Source of the DNA: Methanoculleus methanifontis | GTDB lineage: Archaea; Halobacteriota; Methanomicrobia; Methanomicrobiales; Methanoculleaceae | Assembly: GCF_030464365.1 (NCBI RefSeq) | Contig: NZ_VCYI01000009.1 | Location: 60,854-124,853, forward strand | Direction: 5' to 3' | Length of the DNA stretch: 64,000 bases | Shown: piece after piece, positions 24,752 to 33,773 of the stretch | How positions within the stretch are numbered: the first letter of the stretch is position 1 | Layout of the letters: every line of letters starts with the position of its first letter | Made by a program: the position numbers and the translations under genes | Notes under the pieces: generated by a model | What the model was told of the DNA's origin: nothing | What the model saw: only the letters and a program-made list of their open reading frames with translations | The model's database searches: none

Positions 24752-26689
24752 ATGGAACAACTGGAACTCCTCCGAAGAACTCTCCGTCCCCTGCTGGAAC
24801 GGCTCCCTGCAGAAGAGCAGAAGGAAGTTGTCGCGGCACTCGCCGGGATGGAGAGCGGCATAGCCAGTCTTACGGCAGGCTACGACCATATCCAGAGATA
24901 CCGAACGGTCTTCGAGAACACCAGCACTGCAGTCGTCGCCCTAAAAGCCGATTGCACCATCAACCTTGCAAACACGCAGTTCGAGCAACTTGCCGGGTAC
25001 CCGAAGTCCGAGATCGAGGGAAAGAAGCGCTGGACAGAGTTCGTCGTCTCCGAAGACCTCGCGAGGATGAGAGAGCAGCACCTGCTCCGGCGCGAGAGGG
25101 AAGAAAGCGCGCAGACCCAGTATGAGTTCAGGTTCCTCTCGCGTACCGGCGAGATCCATGATATCTTCGCGAACATCGACATGGTTCCCGGCACGAGGGA
25201 GAGCATTGCCTTCCTGTTCGATATCACGGAACAAAAGAAGACAGAAGAGATTATCCGTCAGACCGAGGCCCAGTTGACGAACGCGATGGATATTGCCCAG
25301 CTGGTGGAGTGGGAGGAAGACGTCGAATCCCAGACGTTCACGTTCAATGACCAGTTCTATTCCCTGTACGGCACGACCGCGGCCAGGGAGGGCGGGAACG
25401 TGATGCCCATGGAGAGGTATGCACGGGAGTTCGTGCATCCCGACGACCTCCAGGTCATTGCCGAGGTGATGGCCAGAACGACAGAAGGAACCGTTCCGGA
25501 AGTCCAGCAGGTGGAGCACCGGATAATACGCAAGGACGGCACGATTCGCCACATCATCGCCAGGATCAAGTGCGTGAAGGATGCCAACGGGAAACCCGTG
25601 AGAGTCTACGGGGCGAACCAGGATATCACCGAACGCAAGCGGATGGAGGAAGCGCTGCAGAAGAAGAATGCCGAACTGCAGACCATCATAGACAACATCC
25701 CTGACCTCGCCTGGCTGACGGATACCGACTCACGGTTCATCGCGGTGAACAGAAAGTTCAGCGAGGTTGTAGAAGTTAACCCGGAGAACCTGATAGGCAA
25801 TACCTGTGATCTCTGTTTCGGAAGGCGCGCGGCAGAGATATTCGAAGAAGAGAACCGGAAGGTGATGGCGAGCAAAGAACAGGCAGTCGCCGAAGAGAGT
25901 TTCATCAACGTGGGGCAGAGCGGATCTATCTTTGAAACGATACGGTCGCCAATCCTGGACAGATCCGGGGAGGTTATCGGAACGGTGGGCATCGCACGCG
26001 ACATCACCGGGCGCAAGAAGACGGAGGAAGCGGTCAGACTGGCAAACAAAAAGTTGAACCTCCTCTCGAGCATCACCCGGCACGACGTCCTCAACCAGCT
26101 CACCGTGGTTCTCGGCTACCTCCGTCTTGCTGAAGAACAGGTAACCGATCCCCTCCTCCGCGATTACCTCGAGAAGATGAGCAAGGCCGGAGAGATAGCC
26201 CGTCGCCAGATCGAGTTCACCAGGGAGTACCAGGAGATCGGCGTCCGACTGCCCAGATGGCAGGATGTCAGATCAACGATCCTGCAGGCGACAAAAGACC
26301 TCACCCCTGGCCTGGTGACGCTCTCGGTCGATATCCGGGACGTCGAGGTCTTTGCAGATCCGCTCCTTGAGAAGGTCTTCTACAACACGGTGGAGAATGC
26401 CCTGAGACACGGCGGAAGCATCACGAAAGTCAAGTTTTCCGCCGAAAATTCAGACGGCTGCCTGCGGATCGTCTGTGAAGACGACGGAACCGGTGTTCCC
26501 GAGAGTGAGAAGCAACACATCTTCGAGCGAAGATATTTCAACCACACCGGATTTGGGTTGTTCCTCGCAAAAGAAGTCCTCGCCATCACCGGGCTCTCCA
26601 TCAGGGAGACCGGGGTGCCGGGAGAGGGAGCACGGTTCGAACTCCTGGTGCCGGCGGGCGTGTACCGTCTGAACGGTCAACAGTCGTGA
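24752..26689 (+). CDS. soluble PAS sensor histidine kinase B
   Basis: About 645 aa, no membrane helix. An N-terminal helix is followed by three PAS domains (roughly residues 45-165, 175-300 with a PAC-type end, 305-430), an H-box around His444 (SSITRHDVLNQLTVVLGYLR) and a HATPase domain with NALRHGG, EDDGTGVPES and TGFGLFLAKEVL. The H-box differs from those of kinases A and C (LTHDI type), so it belongs to a separate archaeal subgroup. The ATG at 24752 follows AGGATC; an upstream in-frame ATG at 24659 would add 31 unlikely residues. No response regulator is nearby. Confidence 0.88.
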   Translation: MEQLELLRRTLRPLLERLPAEEQKEVVAALAGMESGIASLTAGYDHIQRYRTVFENTSTAVVALKADCTINLANTQFEQLAGYPKSEIEGKKRWTEFVVSEDLARMREQHLLRREREESAQTQYEFRFLSRTGEIHDIFANIDMVPGTRESIAFLFDITEQKKTEEIIRQTEAQLTNAMDIAQLVEWEEDVESQTFTFNDQFYSLYGTTAAREGGNVMPMERYAREFVHPDDLQVIAEVMARTTEGTVPEVQQVEHRIIRKDGTIRHIIARIKCVKDANGKPVRVYGANQDITERKRMEEALQKKNAELQTIIDNIPDLAWLTDTDSRFIAVNRKFSEVVEVNPENLIGNTCDLCFGRRAAEIFEEENRKVMASKEQAVAEESFINVGQSGSIFETIRSPILDRSGEVIGTVGIARDITGRKKTEEAVRLANKKLNLLSSITRHDVLNQLTVVLGYLRLAEEQVTDPLLRDYLEKMSKAGEIARRQIEFTREYQEIGVRLPRWQDVRSTILQATKDLTPGLVTLSVDIRDVEVFADPLLEKVFYNTVENALRHGGSITKVKFSAENSDGCLRIVCEDDGTGVPESEKQHIFERRYFNHTGFGLFLAKEVLAITGLSIRETGVPGEGARFELLVPAGVYRLNGQQS

Positions 26690-26815
26690 CCTTCCGATAG
26701 ATCCCCGCATTTCTTGCTCTGCACGCCGTCACCAGGCATTCCCCGTGCCCGGATAGGGCGGAACGTGGATATGAATGGCGCATTCTTTATCACTTCCCCC
26801 TCCGTACACCTGCAC

Positions 26816-27529
26816 ATGGACCCGGTCGTCGAAGCGATACGGCAGGAGTTTGCGGCGCAGGCGGACCCCGAACTCCGGGCGAGCGGTCAGCGGTTCTTCA
26901 AGGAGGAGGTCCGGTGCTACGGGATGAAGACGGCAACCGCGACCGCGATCGCAAAGAAGTACTGGAAGAAGGTCAAAACCCGCAAAAAAGAGCAGATCTT
27001 CGCCCTCTGCGAGGAACTCTATAGATCGGGGATGATGGAGGAGGCGTTCGTGGTATCCACCTGGGCCCAGCGGCTCGCCGATCGCTACGAGCCGGACGAC
27101 ATCGTCGTCTTCCGGCACTGGATTGAGACCTATATTACCAACTGGGCCACCTGCGACGGCCTCTGCACCCATGCCGTCGGGGACTTCATCGTCCGGTATC
27201 CGGAACATATCGAGGAACTGAAACGCTGGACGCAGTCTGAGAACCGCTGGATGCGCCGGGCGGCGGCGGTCTCGCTGATCGTGCCCGCAAAACGCGGGGA
27301 GTTCCTCGACGAGGGCCTTGCAATCGCCGACCTCCTCCTGACCGATGAGGACGACCTGGTGCAGAAAGGCTACGGATGGCTCCTCAAGGAGGCGAGCCGG
27401 AAGCACACGGACGAGGTCTTCTCCTACGTCATGGCGAAGAAGCGGGAGATGCCCCGGACGGCGCTCCGGTACGCCATCGAGTTGATGCCGAAGGAGTTGA
27501 AGGCGGAGGCGATGAAGAAAGATTGGTAA
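26816..27529 (+). CDS. AlkD-like DNA alkylation repair protein
   Basis: A 237-aa all-helical HEAT-like protein. Family features are VRCYGMKTATATAIAKKYWK, FVVSTWAQRLADRY and the active-site region YITNWATCDGLCTHAVGDFI with the Trp and Asp used to excise 3- and 7-alkylpurines without base flipping. Later repeats (NRWMRRAAAVSLIVPAKRGE) complete the fold. The ATG at 26816 opens the first family helix (MDPVVEAIRQEF); an ATG 45 bases upstream would add 15 residues and neither has a clear ribosome site. It stands alone. Confidence 0.88.
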   Translation: MDPVVEAIRQEFAAQADPELRASGQRFFKEEVRCYGMKTATATAIAKKYWKKVKTRKKEQIFALCEELYRSGMMEEAFVVSTWAQRLADRYEPDDIVVFRHWIETYITNWATCDGLCTHAVGDFIVRYPEHIEELKRWTQSENRWMRRAAAVSLIVPAKRGEFLDEGLAIADLLLTDEDDLVQKGYGWLLKEASRKHTDEVFSYVMAKKREMPRTALRYAIELMPKELKAEAMKKDW

Positions 27530-27590
27530 GCCTCGCGTGAGGTTCTATCGATACCCCTGTACTTCACTTCATGCGAAAGCGCAGGGTGGC

Positions 27591-28019
27591 TCAGAACCTG
27601 ATCCGGGGCGCCTCGGCTTCCCGCATGTTGTTCTCCATCGTCCAGAAGTACGCCTCACCGTGCGCCACGCGGAAGACGGCGAGTTTTGGGTCGTCCGCGC
27701 CCGACATCCCAATCTGAAGGAGCCACGGCCGCTCTTTGACGAGCCGCTCTTTCAGGGCCGGGTCATCGAGGAACTCGACCGCTCCCGCAATCCGCATCAT
27801 CATTCCTTTACCCTCGGGATTGTAGAAGCAGAGCTCGACCTTCGGGTTCTTCGTAAGCTGCTGCCAGACGCTCTTCGGTGTTCCGGTGTGGTAGTAGAAC
27901 CCGGTCGCATCGGCAAACCACATGGCAAACGCCCGGACCCGGGGCTGGTCGCCGTCCATTGTCGCGATATAGGTCACGGGGTTTTCGTTTGCGAATTTCA
28001 CGCAGTCGGAAAAGTCCAT
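27591..28019 (-). CDS. pyridoxamine 5'-phosphate oxidase family protein
   Basis: A 142-aa flavin-binding split barrel: FANENPVTYIATMDGDQPRV, then RAFAMWFADATGFYYHTGTP, KNPKVELCFYNPEGKG and MRIAGAVEFLDD are in canonical order. The strong site GGAAGG precedes the ATG. It is more typical of the family than the gene at 1547-1966. It may reduce a small flavin- or F420-dependent substrate. It is divergent from the radical SAM gene. Confidence 0.85.
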   Translation of the reverse strand: MDFSDCVKFANENPVTYIATMDGDQPRVRAFAMWFADATGFYYHTGTPKSVWQQLTKNPKVELCFYNPEGKGMMMRIAGAVEFLDDPALKERLVKERPWLLQIGMSGADDPKLAVFRVAHGEAYFWTMENNMREAEAPRIRF

Positions 28020-28124
28020 TTTCCTTCCTCATCCATCAATACGGAGAGGAAGTAAAAAATGTTTCCGGGAAAACTCGGGCGGAATCGGACAGGAGATCTG
28101 CCCAGATCCGGGGTTCCGGCGCCC

Positions 28125-28133
28125 ATATAAATA
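28125..28133 (+). promoter_or_regulatory. TATA box of the radical SAM gene
   Basis: ATATAAATA lies about 34-42 bases before the ATG at 28167. Transcription starting about 25 bases downstream would leave a short leader that still contains the AAGGAGA ribosome site at 28149-28155. Confidence 0.6.
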
Positions 28134-28166
28134 GGTATTAAAGTCTTCAAGGAGAATCTCGGTACA

Positions 28167-29324
28167 ATGAAGAGCCCTTTTCACGTCATGATCATCCCCA
28201 CGCTCGGTTGCCCCTCAAAATGCCATTACTGCTGGAGTTCTGATGAAGGGTCTCCCGTGATGAGTATCGAGACCGTCCGGGAGATCGCGGAATGGCTCAA
28301 GGACTACCAGTCCAACCAGGTCACCATAACCTTCCACGGGGGAGAGCCCCTCCTTGCAGGCGCGGACTTTTACCGGCAGGCCCTCCCCACCCTCTCCGAA
28401 GGCCTCGCCCATCTCGAACCGACGTTCGCCCTGCAGAGCAACCTCTGGCTGCTCACCCCGGAGATGGCTCAGATATTCGCAGAATACAATATTCCCATCG
28501 GCTCCAGCATTGACGGCCCCGAGGAGATCAACGACACGCAGAGAGGGAAGGGCTACTTCAAAAAGACCATGCGGGGCTACGAGATTGCAAAAGCAAACGG
28601 ACTCGAGGTTCGGTTCATCTGCACGTTCACCTGCCGGTCGGTCGAGCGTAAGGAGGAGATCTTCAACTTCTTCCTTGAGAACGGCTTTCCCCTCAAACTG
28701 CACCCGGCGTTGCCGTCGCTCCGAAGCGAGGACCCGAAAGAGTGGGCGCTCGAGCCGGAGGTCTACGGGGACCTGCTGGTCTACCTCCTCAATAAATACC
28801 TGGAAAACCAGGGCAAAATCGAGGTCATGAACATCAACGACCTCTGCAAGTGCGTCTTTACCCGGCACGGCACCGTCTGCACGTTCGTGGACTGCATGGG
28901 AAGCACCCTTGCCTTCGGGCCTGACGGGAGCATATACCCCTGCTACCGCTTCGTCGGGATGCCGGAGTACGCGATGGGGAACGTCTACGACCATCCCACA
29001 GCCGAAGACCTCGCCCAATCAGACGCCTGGAAACTCATGCACGCATTCAAGGAATACGTCGACCGCGAATGCGCAGGGTGTCCCCACATCAAGTACTGCC
29101 GGGGCGGGTGCCCCTACAACGCGATAACGCCGACAGACGGCGAGATCCGGGGCGTCGATCCCCACTGTATCGCGTATAAGCGGATATTCGACGAGATCAC
29201 CGACCGGTTGAACGAAGAGATGTTCGGCTCCGGTGACATGGAGATGGAAGAGTTCGGCTCGCCGTTTGCGAGGGGGACAAAACCCGGGATCATGGCGATC
29301 CTGCGCGCGATGGCGACAAAGTAG
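28167..29324 (+). CDS. radical SAM/SPASM enzyme, putative peptide-modifying (methanogen type)
   Basis: A 385-aa radical SAM enzyme. The SAM-cluster cysteines are C15, C19 and C22 in LGCPSKCHYCWSS, followed by TITFHGGEPLLAG and IGSSIDGP. The C-terminal SPASM domain (auxiliary Fe-S clusters) has DCMGSTLAFGPDGSIYPC, CAGCPHIKYCRGGCPYN and a final DPHCIAYKRI. This architecture occurs in anaerobic sulfatase maturases and peptide-modifying enzymes; the closest type I recall is the Mhun_1560 group of methanogens. No sulfatase and no Cys-rich precursor peptide is seen nearby. A strong hairpin follows the stop. Confidence 0.85.
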   Translation: MKSPFHVMIIPTLGCPSKCHYCWSSDEGSPVMSIETVREIAEWLKDYQSNQVTITFHGGEPLLAGADFYRQALPTLSEGLAHLEPTFALQSNLWLLTPEMAQIFAEYNIPIGSSIDGPEEINDTQRGKGYFKKTMRGYEIAKANGLEVRFICTFTCRSVERKEEIFNFFLENGFPLKLHPALPSLRSEDPKEWALEPEVYGDLLVYLLNKYLENQGKIEVMNINDLCKCVFTRHGTVCTFVDCMGSTLAFGPDGSIYPCYRFVGMPEYAMGNVYDHPTAEDLAQSDAWKLMHAFKEYVDRECAGCPHIKYCRGGCPYNAITPTDGEIRGVDPHCIAYKRIFDEITDRLNEEMFGSGDMEMEEFGSPFARGTKPGIMAILRAMATK

Positions 29325-29339
29325 GCGCCCGTTACCGTT

Positions 29340-29375
29340 CCCGGATCTCGTTAACGCTGTTAACGGCAATCCGGG
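29340..29375. terminator. long hairpin after the radical SAM gene
   Basis: The outer stem CCCGGAT/ATCCGGG encloses an inner perfect stem CGTTAAC, loop GCT, GTTAACG. There is no U run, so it may be an RNA-stabilising end or a protein site rather than an intrinsic terminator. Confidence 0.5.
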
Positions 29376-29478
29376 CACGCTACGAAGGCTGCAAACCATC
29401 TCAATACCGCCGGTGGCTACTTCTTTCCCGTCGCCTTGAAAACGTGTAGCAGAAGACCCCGTCCAGTTCAGAGGTGCG

Positions 29479-29661
29479 GTGCAGGCGGCCGTCGCGGACG
29501 GGACCCTCTCTGCAGCACGGCTGGAGAGTTTCCGGAGGCTCATGCGCGAACTCGCGTTCGAAGAGGAGAAAGCGGAGATCGGACTTGTAAGGCTCGAGAA
29601 GAAGCGCTGGAAAGGGATCGGAAAACTCGCAAGGGATATCGGGAAGATGAAGGGGAGGTGA
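29479..29661 (+). pseudogene. rsgA: RsgA (YjeQ) ribosome GTPase, C-terminal remnant
   Basis: The 60-aa reading frame matches only the last part of RsgA: VQAAVADGTLSAARLESFRR, then LMRELAFEEEKAEIGL and LEKKRWKGIGKLARDIG. In intact RsgA this follows a zinc-binding HTxEPGC segment, after the GTPase domain. Here the preceding in-frame sequence (EDPVQFRGA) is a corrupted version lacking the zinc ligands, and no GTPase domain exists upstream; the radical SAM gene occupies that space. The fragment is therefore the decayed end of a lost gene. A functional copy may be elsewhere in the genome. Confidence 0.7.
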
Positions 29662-29664
29662 CGC

Positions 29665-30414
29665 TCACCCCTTCTTTTGCAGAATGAAGAACTCGTAGCC
29701 GTACTCGTCGGCATGCTCCCGGTAGACGGCGATCTCCCGGTCGGCGAACTCAATCTGCGCCTCTGCCTCGGGATTTCCGGCGACTTTCGGCCGCAGGTCC
29801 TCTACCCGCTTGAGGACCGGCACATAGTAATTCTCCCACCATGCGGACGCAGGCAGCGGAAAGGTCGCGACGATCTCGTAGCCGGCGCTCTCGGCGATTG
29901 CGCGGTTCGCCGCGACCGTCGTTATCGCCGGGTAGCAGTCGTTCCAGAACGCCGCCGCCTCCGGCGAGGGGTGTTCGGTGAACCAGACGGATTCGGTGAG
30001 GCAGAGGTAGCCGCCCGGCCGTAGCAGCCGCCTCCACGAGACAAGCCCCTCCTGGAACCCTATGACGAAGATCGAGCCCTCCGCCCAGAGGACGTCGAAC
30101 GATGCGTCATAAAAAGGCAGGTCGTCCATCGAGGCGCGGACGGTGGTGATCCGGTCGCCCACCCCGGCCGACGCCGCCCGTCGGCTGAGCTCGTCGAGGA
30201 ACGGCTGGTGGACATCAGTGGCGGTGATGCGGCAGTCAGGGCAGGTCCGGGCCAATTCAACCGTCTGCATCCCAGTCCCACACCCGACATCCAGGAACTC
30301 TGGCCGGGCGGGGAGGTCGGCAAGCACCGAGAAGGCCTTCCTCGTACACTCGTTGCTCCCCGGCCCCTGGCGGGGCAGGCCCTCGTGCATCGTAAAGACA
30401 AAAGGTGTTTTCAT
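29665..30414 (-). CDS. class I SAM-dependent methyltransferase
   Basis: About 249 aa. Motif I is FLDVGCGTGMQTVELA, the acidic residue ending strand 2 is in ITATDVHQPFLDEL, motif II/III lie in FDVLWAEGSIFVIG, and LLRPGGYLCLTESVWF is the post-motif strand. It resembles the UbiE/ArsM-like small-molecule methyltransferases, with a C-terminal lid (PASAWWENYYVPVLKR). The ATG at 30412-30414 begins MKTPFVFTMHEGLP; no ribosome site precedes it, so the mRNA may be leaderless. It is divergent from the M24 peptidase. Confidence 0.85.
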   Translation of the reverse strand: MKTPFVFTMHEGLPRQGPGSNECTRKAFSVLADLPARPEFLDVGCGTGMQTVELARTCPDCRITATDVHQPFLDELSRRAASAGVGDRITTVRASMDDLPFYDASFDVLWAEGSIFVIGFQEGLVSWRRLLRPGGYLCLTESVWFTEHPSPEAAAFWNDCYPAITTVAANRAIAESAGYEIVATFPLPASAWWENYYVPVLKRVEDLRPKVAGNPEAEAQIEFADREIAVYREHADEYGYEFFILQKKG

Positions 30415-30550
30415 GACAGTGATGCGTCGTGCGGCTCTATAACCCATGCGGTCGGAATTGCCCCCGTTCATCGCGGGAAACCGCCCGTGCCGAACCCGGA
30501 GTTATACGCGAGGTTGCCCCGCCAGAGCTAAATACGATCGTCGCCCACTC

Positions 30551-31750
30551 ATGCGTATGGAGCATAAGACCCCCGCCTCAGAACTCCGGGACCGTATGGA
30601 ACGGTTCCGGCTCCGTATGGATGCCAAGAACCCCTCGTGGGAGTTCGCCGCGATCTTCGGGCGGACAAACCAGTTCTACTTCACCGGGACGATGCAGGAC
30701 GGGGTCCTCCTCATCCCCCGCGACGGCGAGGGCGTGCTCTGGGTGCGCCGGAGCATTGAGAGGGCGCTCGACGAGTCGCACTTCCCCGAAATCCGGCCGA
30801 TGAAGAGTTTCCGCGACGCGGCTGCCGGGATGGACGCATGCCCGGAGACGGTTCACGTGGAGATGGAGACGGTGCCCCTCGCGCTGCTCGAACGCTTCCG
30901 GAAGCACTTCCCGATCCGCGAGATAAGATCGCTCGATGCACAGGCGGCGAAGGTCAGGTCGGTCAAAAGCGCTTACGAGCTCACGATCCTGGAGCAGGCC
31001 GGGAGGATTCATCGCCACGTGCTCGAAGACTGCGTCCCCGCGATGCTCAGAGAGGGGATGAGCGAGGCGAAGCTCGGGGGTGAGGTCTTCTCATGCCTGG
31101 TCCGGGAAGGACATCATGGGATTGCCCGGTTCGGGATGTTCGGGACGGAGATGATCCTCGGGCAGCTCGGGTTCGGGGAGAGTTCCATCTACCCGACCGG
31201 TTTCGACGGACCGGGCGGGTGCCTCGGAGCAGCTCCCGGCGCGCCGGTGCTCGGCAGCCACGACCGGAAACTTAAGGCAGGGGATCTGGTCTTCGTCGAC
31301 TGCGCATGCGGGGTGCAGGGCTACCACACCGACAAGACGATGACGTACATGTTCGGGAAACCACTCCCCGAGGAGGCGATCGAGGCGCATCACCGGTGCG
31401 TGGAGGTCCAGGACGAGACGGCGTCCATGCTGCGGCCGGGGACTGCGCCCTCGGAGGTCTACACGACGATACTCGACGGCCTGGAACCCGGGTTCCTCGA
31501 GAACTTCATGGGGTTCGGTGAGCGGCGGGTGCAGTTCCTGGGCCACGGCGTCGGCCTCGCCGTGGACGAGATGCCGGTGATCGCCCGGGGCTTTGACGAG
31601 CCGCTCGAAGAGGGGATGGTGATCGCCCTCGAGCCCAAGAAGGGGATTGCAGGCGTCGGAATGGTCGGGATCGAGAACACCTTCGTGGTCGGCCGCGGGG
31701 GCGGCCGGTGCATCACCGGGACGAATCCCGGCCTCATCCCGGTGGAGTGA
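30551..31750 (+). CDS. M24-family aminopeptidase (Xaa-Pro type)
   Basis: A 399-aa protein with an N-terminal creatinase-like domain (residues about 20-150: [20 protein letters not shown]) and a C-terminal pita-bread metallopeptidase domain. The metal ligands are visible as [20 protein letters not shown] (two Asp), [14 protein letters not shown] (His), [11 protein letters not shown] (Glu) and VGIENTFVV (Glu). It removes N-terminal residues before proline or acts on related amides. ATG 30551 or the second ATG at 30557 could start it; AGCTAAATAC about 25 bases upstream suggests a leaderless transcript. Confidence 0.88.
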   Translation: MRMEHKTPASELRDRMERFRLRMDAKNPSWEFAAIFGRTNQFYFTGTMQDGVLLIPRDGEGVLWVRRSIERALDESHFPEIRPMKSFRDAAAGMDACPETVHVEMETVPLALLERFRKHFPIREIRSLDAQAAKVRSVKSAYELTILEQAGRIHRHVLEDCVPAMLREGMSEAKLGGEVFSCLVREGHHGIARFGMFGTEMILGQLGFGESSIYPTGFDGPGGCLGAAPGAPVLGSHDRKLKAGDLVFVDCACGVQGYHTDKTMTYMFGKPLPEEAIEAHHRCVEVQDETASMLRPGTAPSEVYTTILDGLEPGFLENFMGFGERRVQFLGHGVGLAVDEMPVIARGFDEPLEEGMVIALEPKKGIAGVGMVGIENTFVVGRGGGRCITGTNPGLIPVE

Positions 31751-31767
31751 GGGGAACCCTCGCCCCT

Positions 31768-32640
31768 CTACGTAGGATTTGCGGCAAACGGCTGGGCCTC
31801 CAGAACCTCCTGCCCGAGGAAGTCCAGCAGTTCGCGGTTGACCTGCCCGGCGTGGGTCCAGATAATCCCGTGCGGCCCGCCTTCAACCACCACGAGGCGG
31901 CCGTCTTTGACCATCTCTGCGGTGCGCTTTCCCGAAGCGGCAAAGGGTACGATCCGGTCTGCGTTGCCATGGATGACGAGGACAGGGACGTCAATACTGG
32001 TAAGATCGTCCCGGAAGTCGGTCAGCCACGCGGGGACACAGTCGAGCGTGCCCACAGGAGAGGCGGCGGCCGCGACGTTCCAGCTGAAGCGGACGGCCTC
32101 GTCGCTGATGAGTTCTCCCCCGAGGACGTCGACGTTGTAGAACTCCGAGAGGAACGCGGAGAGGAACGCCGGACGGTCGGCGGCGATGTTCTCCATGATC
32201 CCGTCGAAGACGCTGCCGTCCACTCCTTCGGGATTATCAGACGTTTTGAGCAGGAACGGCGGGATCGCGGATATGAAGACCGCCCGCTCCACGCGATCGC
32301 TCCCGTAGGTGCCGAGGTATCGGGCGACCTCGCCGCCACCCATCGAGAATCCGACGAGCGTGGCCTCGGCGAGGTCGAGTTCCGCCATGAGTTTGTGCAG
32401 GTCCTCGGCCAGGGTGTCGTAATCATAGCCGAAGGTCGGTTTCGCGGAGTTCCCAAACCCCCTCCGGTCGTAGGCGACGACGCGGTAGCCTGCATCAAGC
32501 AGCGCCGGCACCTGCTTCTCCCAGGACTGTCCGGAAAGCGGCCAGCCGTGGATCAGGACGACCGGCTTACCCGCACCGTGATCCTCGTAGTAGAGGTCGA
32601 TGATGCCCAAATTTTCCTTCCCGACGGTGAGATACGGCAT
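31768..32640 (-). CDS. alpha/beta hydrolase (non-heme chloroperoxidase/arylesterase type)
   Basis: A 290-aa hydrolase. The oxyanion region is LIHGWPLSGQSWEKQ, the nucleophile elbow is VGFSMGGGEVARYLG, the acid lies in IHGNADRIVPF and the histidine in GPHGIIWTHAGQV. The pattern of the first domain and the AYDRRGFGNSAKP segment are typical of the cofactor-free chloroperoxidase/arylesterase group, rare in methanogens and often acquired from bacteria. GGAGG precedes the ATG at 32638-32640, so the 13 upstream codons in frame are excluded. It is convergent with the peptidase. Confidence 0.9.
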   Translation of the reverse strand: MPYLTVGKENLGIIDLYYEDHGAGKPVVLIHGWPLSGQSWEKQVPALLDAGYRVVAYDRRGFGNSAKPTFGYDYDTLAEDLHKLMAELDLAEATLVGFSMGGGEVARYLGTYGSDRVERAVFISAIPPFLLKTSDNPEGVDGSVFDGIMENIAADRPAFLSAFLSEFYNVDVLGGELISDEAVRFSWNVAAAASPVGTLDCVPAWLTDFRDDLTSIDVPVLVIHGNADRIVPFAASGKRTAEMVKDGRLVVVEGGPHGIIWTHAGQVNRELLDFLGQEVLEAQPFAANPT

Positions 32641-32770
32641 AGGAACCTCCAATGCTATGGGTTCCCGGGAGCCGCACAACTATAAAAGATTGTAGCCCCG
32701 CCTCGTCTGCCCGGGCGTGGGAAGGGGCAAGCGGTCGGGATGGAGAGACGGACGCCTGAAAACCGGCAAC

Positions 32771-32777
32771 TATAATA
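32771..32777 (+). promoter_or_regulatory. TATA box of the anchored protein gene
   Basis: TATAATA lies 27-33 bases before the ATG at 32804, placing the transcription start within a few bases of the start codon, although an AAGGT motif is also present at ribosome-site distance. Confidence 0.5.
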
Positions 32778-32803
32778 CCGCCAGTTCCCTGAAGGTTTTA
32801 CTG

Positions 32804-33652
32804 ATGGGGACCCACGCAAAGACGCTCAGGAACCTGCTCATCGCGGCGGGCATCCTCATGGCAGTTCTCTTCGTAATTGTCGCGCTGATCGCGGCAAATC
32901 TCGGCCAGTCCGCGTCCGAGAGTTTCAGGTCGCAGTACCACTACGAACTGAAGATCTCGACGTCGGGGCCGATCGAGGACGCGGTTCTCCTGATCCCTCT
33001 TCCATCCCGTTACGATCCGGAGACCGGAACGAACGTCACCCCGATCAATCTCTCCCGGGCGAGTCTCCGCAACTTCGACAGGAGCGGGATATCGGTGAAG
33101 ATCGAGGACTTCGACGGGGTTCCTATGCTCAACATCTCGGCCGACCGGATCGGTCCCATCTACAAAAACCGCATCACGCCGATTCCGATCATGCCGGGGC
33201 AGAACGAGTCGGAACTCCCGAAGCCGACCCAAATCTACTCCGACCGCTATTCGGAGGAGACACCAGTTCTCGTCGAGATGGAACTGTATAATATGATTGG
33301 TGCCGATCCGAACCACGAGATCGAGACCAGGAGGCCGATTGGAAACGAGCCCCTCGTCATGCCCTACCGGGTCGTCAGTACCCTGAACGCCTCAGGAGGA
33401 CCCATCGACGCCTATTACGTGAGCCCCGGGTCGTCCGGCTACGTCGTCGAGGTGCCGTTCATCCTCTCGTTTGACGCTGAGGACGAGAACGTCCTCACCA
33501 TCTCGTCCGATTTCCTGGGGACAAATCAGTGGTGGATTCTCGGGTGGCAGTCGAACTCGTACCACGAGAGATTACGCCACGAGTTCACGGGCCCGTGCAA
33601 CGGCACCTATCCGGTGCGAGGCGTCCTCGTGACGGGTGAAGGCGTATACTGA
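32804..33652 (+). CDS. membrane-anchored extracellular protein of unknown function
   Basis: A 282-aa protein with one N-terminal membrane anchor (NLLIAAGILMAVLFVIVALI) and a soluble extracellular part of mainly strands. Several NxS/T sites (NVTPINLS, NIS, NES, NAS, NGT) are compatible with archaeal N-glycosylation. Segments such as YELKISTSGPIEDAVLLIPL and VVEVPFILSFDAEDENVLTI suggest a beta-sandwich. Not recognised beyond this; it might be a cell-envelope component. Confidence 0.65.
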   Translation: MGTHAKTLRNLLIAAGILMAVLFVIVALIAANLGQSASESFRSQYHYELKISTSGPIEDAVLLIPLPSRYDPETGTNVTPINLSRASLRNFDRSGISVKIEDFDGVPMLNISADRIGPIYKNRITPIPIMPGQNESELPKPTQIYSDRYSEETPVLVEMELYNMIGADPNHEIETRRPIGNEPLVMPYRVVSTLNASGGPIDAYYVSPGSSGYVVEVPFILSFDAEDENVLTISSDFLGTNQWWILGWQSNSYHERLRHEFTGPCNGTYPVRGVLVTGEGVY

Positions 33653-33722
33653 CGCCCCACCGAGCACCGGCATGGGGGCATAAAAACGCCTCATTTTAAT
33701 CCCGCACCGCAGAAGATCTATC

Positions 33723-33773
33723 ATGAGCAAAAACCTGAGCGGGCGCAACTCACTATCGGAGGGACGGGTATGA
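33723..33773 (+). CDS. 16-aa upstream ORF coupled to the dCMP deaminase gene
   Basis: The ATG at 33723 reads MSKNLSGRNSLSEGRV and stops with TGA at 33771-33773, overlapping the deaminase ATG as ATGA. An AT-rich TATA-like CATTTTAAT lies about 25-30 bases upstream of this ATG, so the mRNA could begin at the short ORF. The peptide may be a leader that couples translation; whether it is conserved is unknown. Confidence 0.35.
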   Translation: MSKNLSGRNSLSEGRV

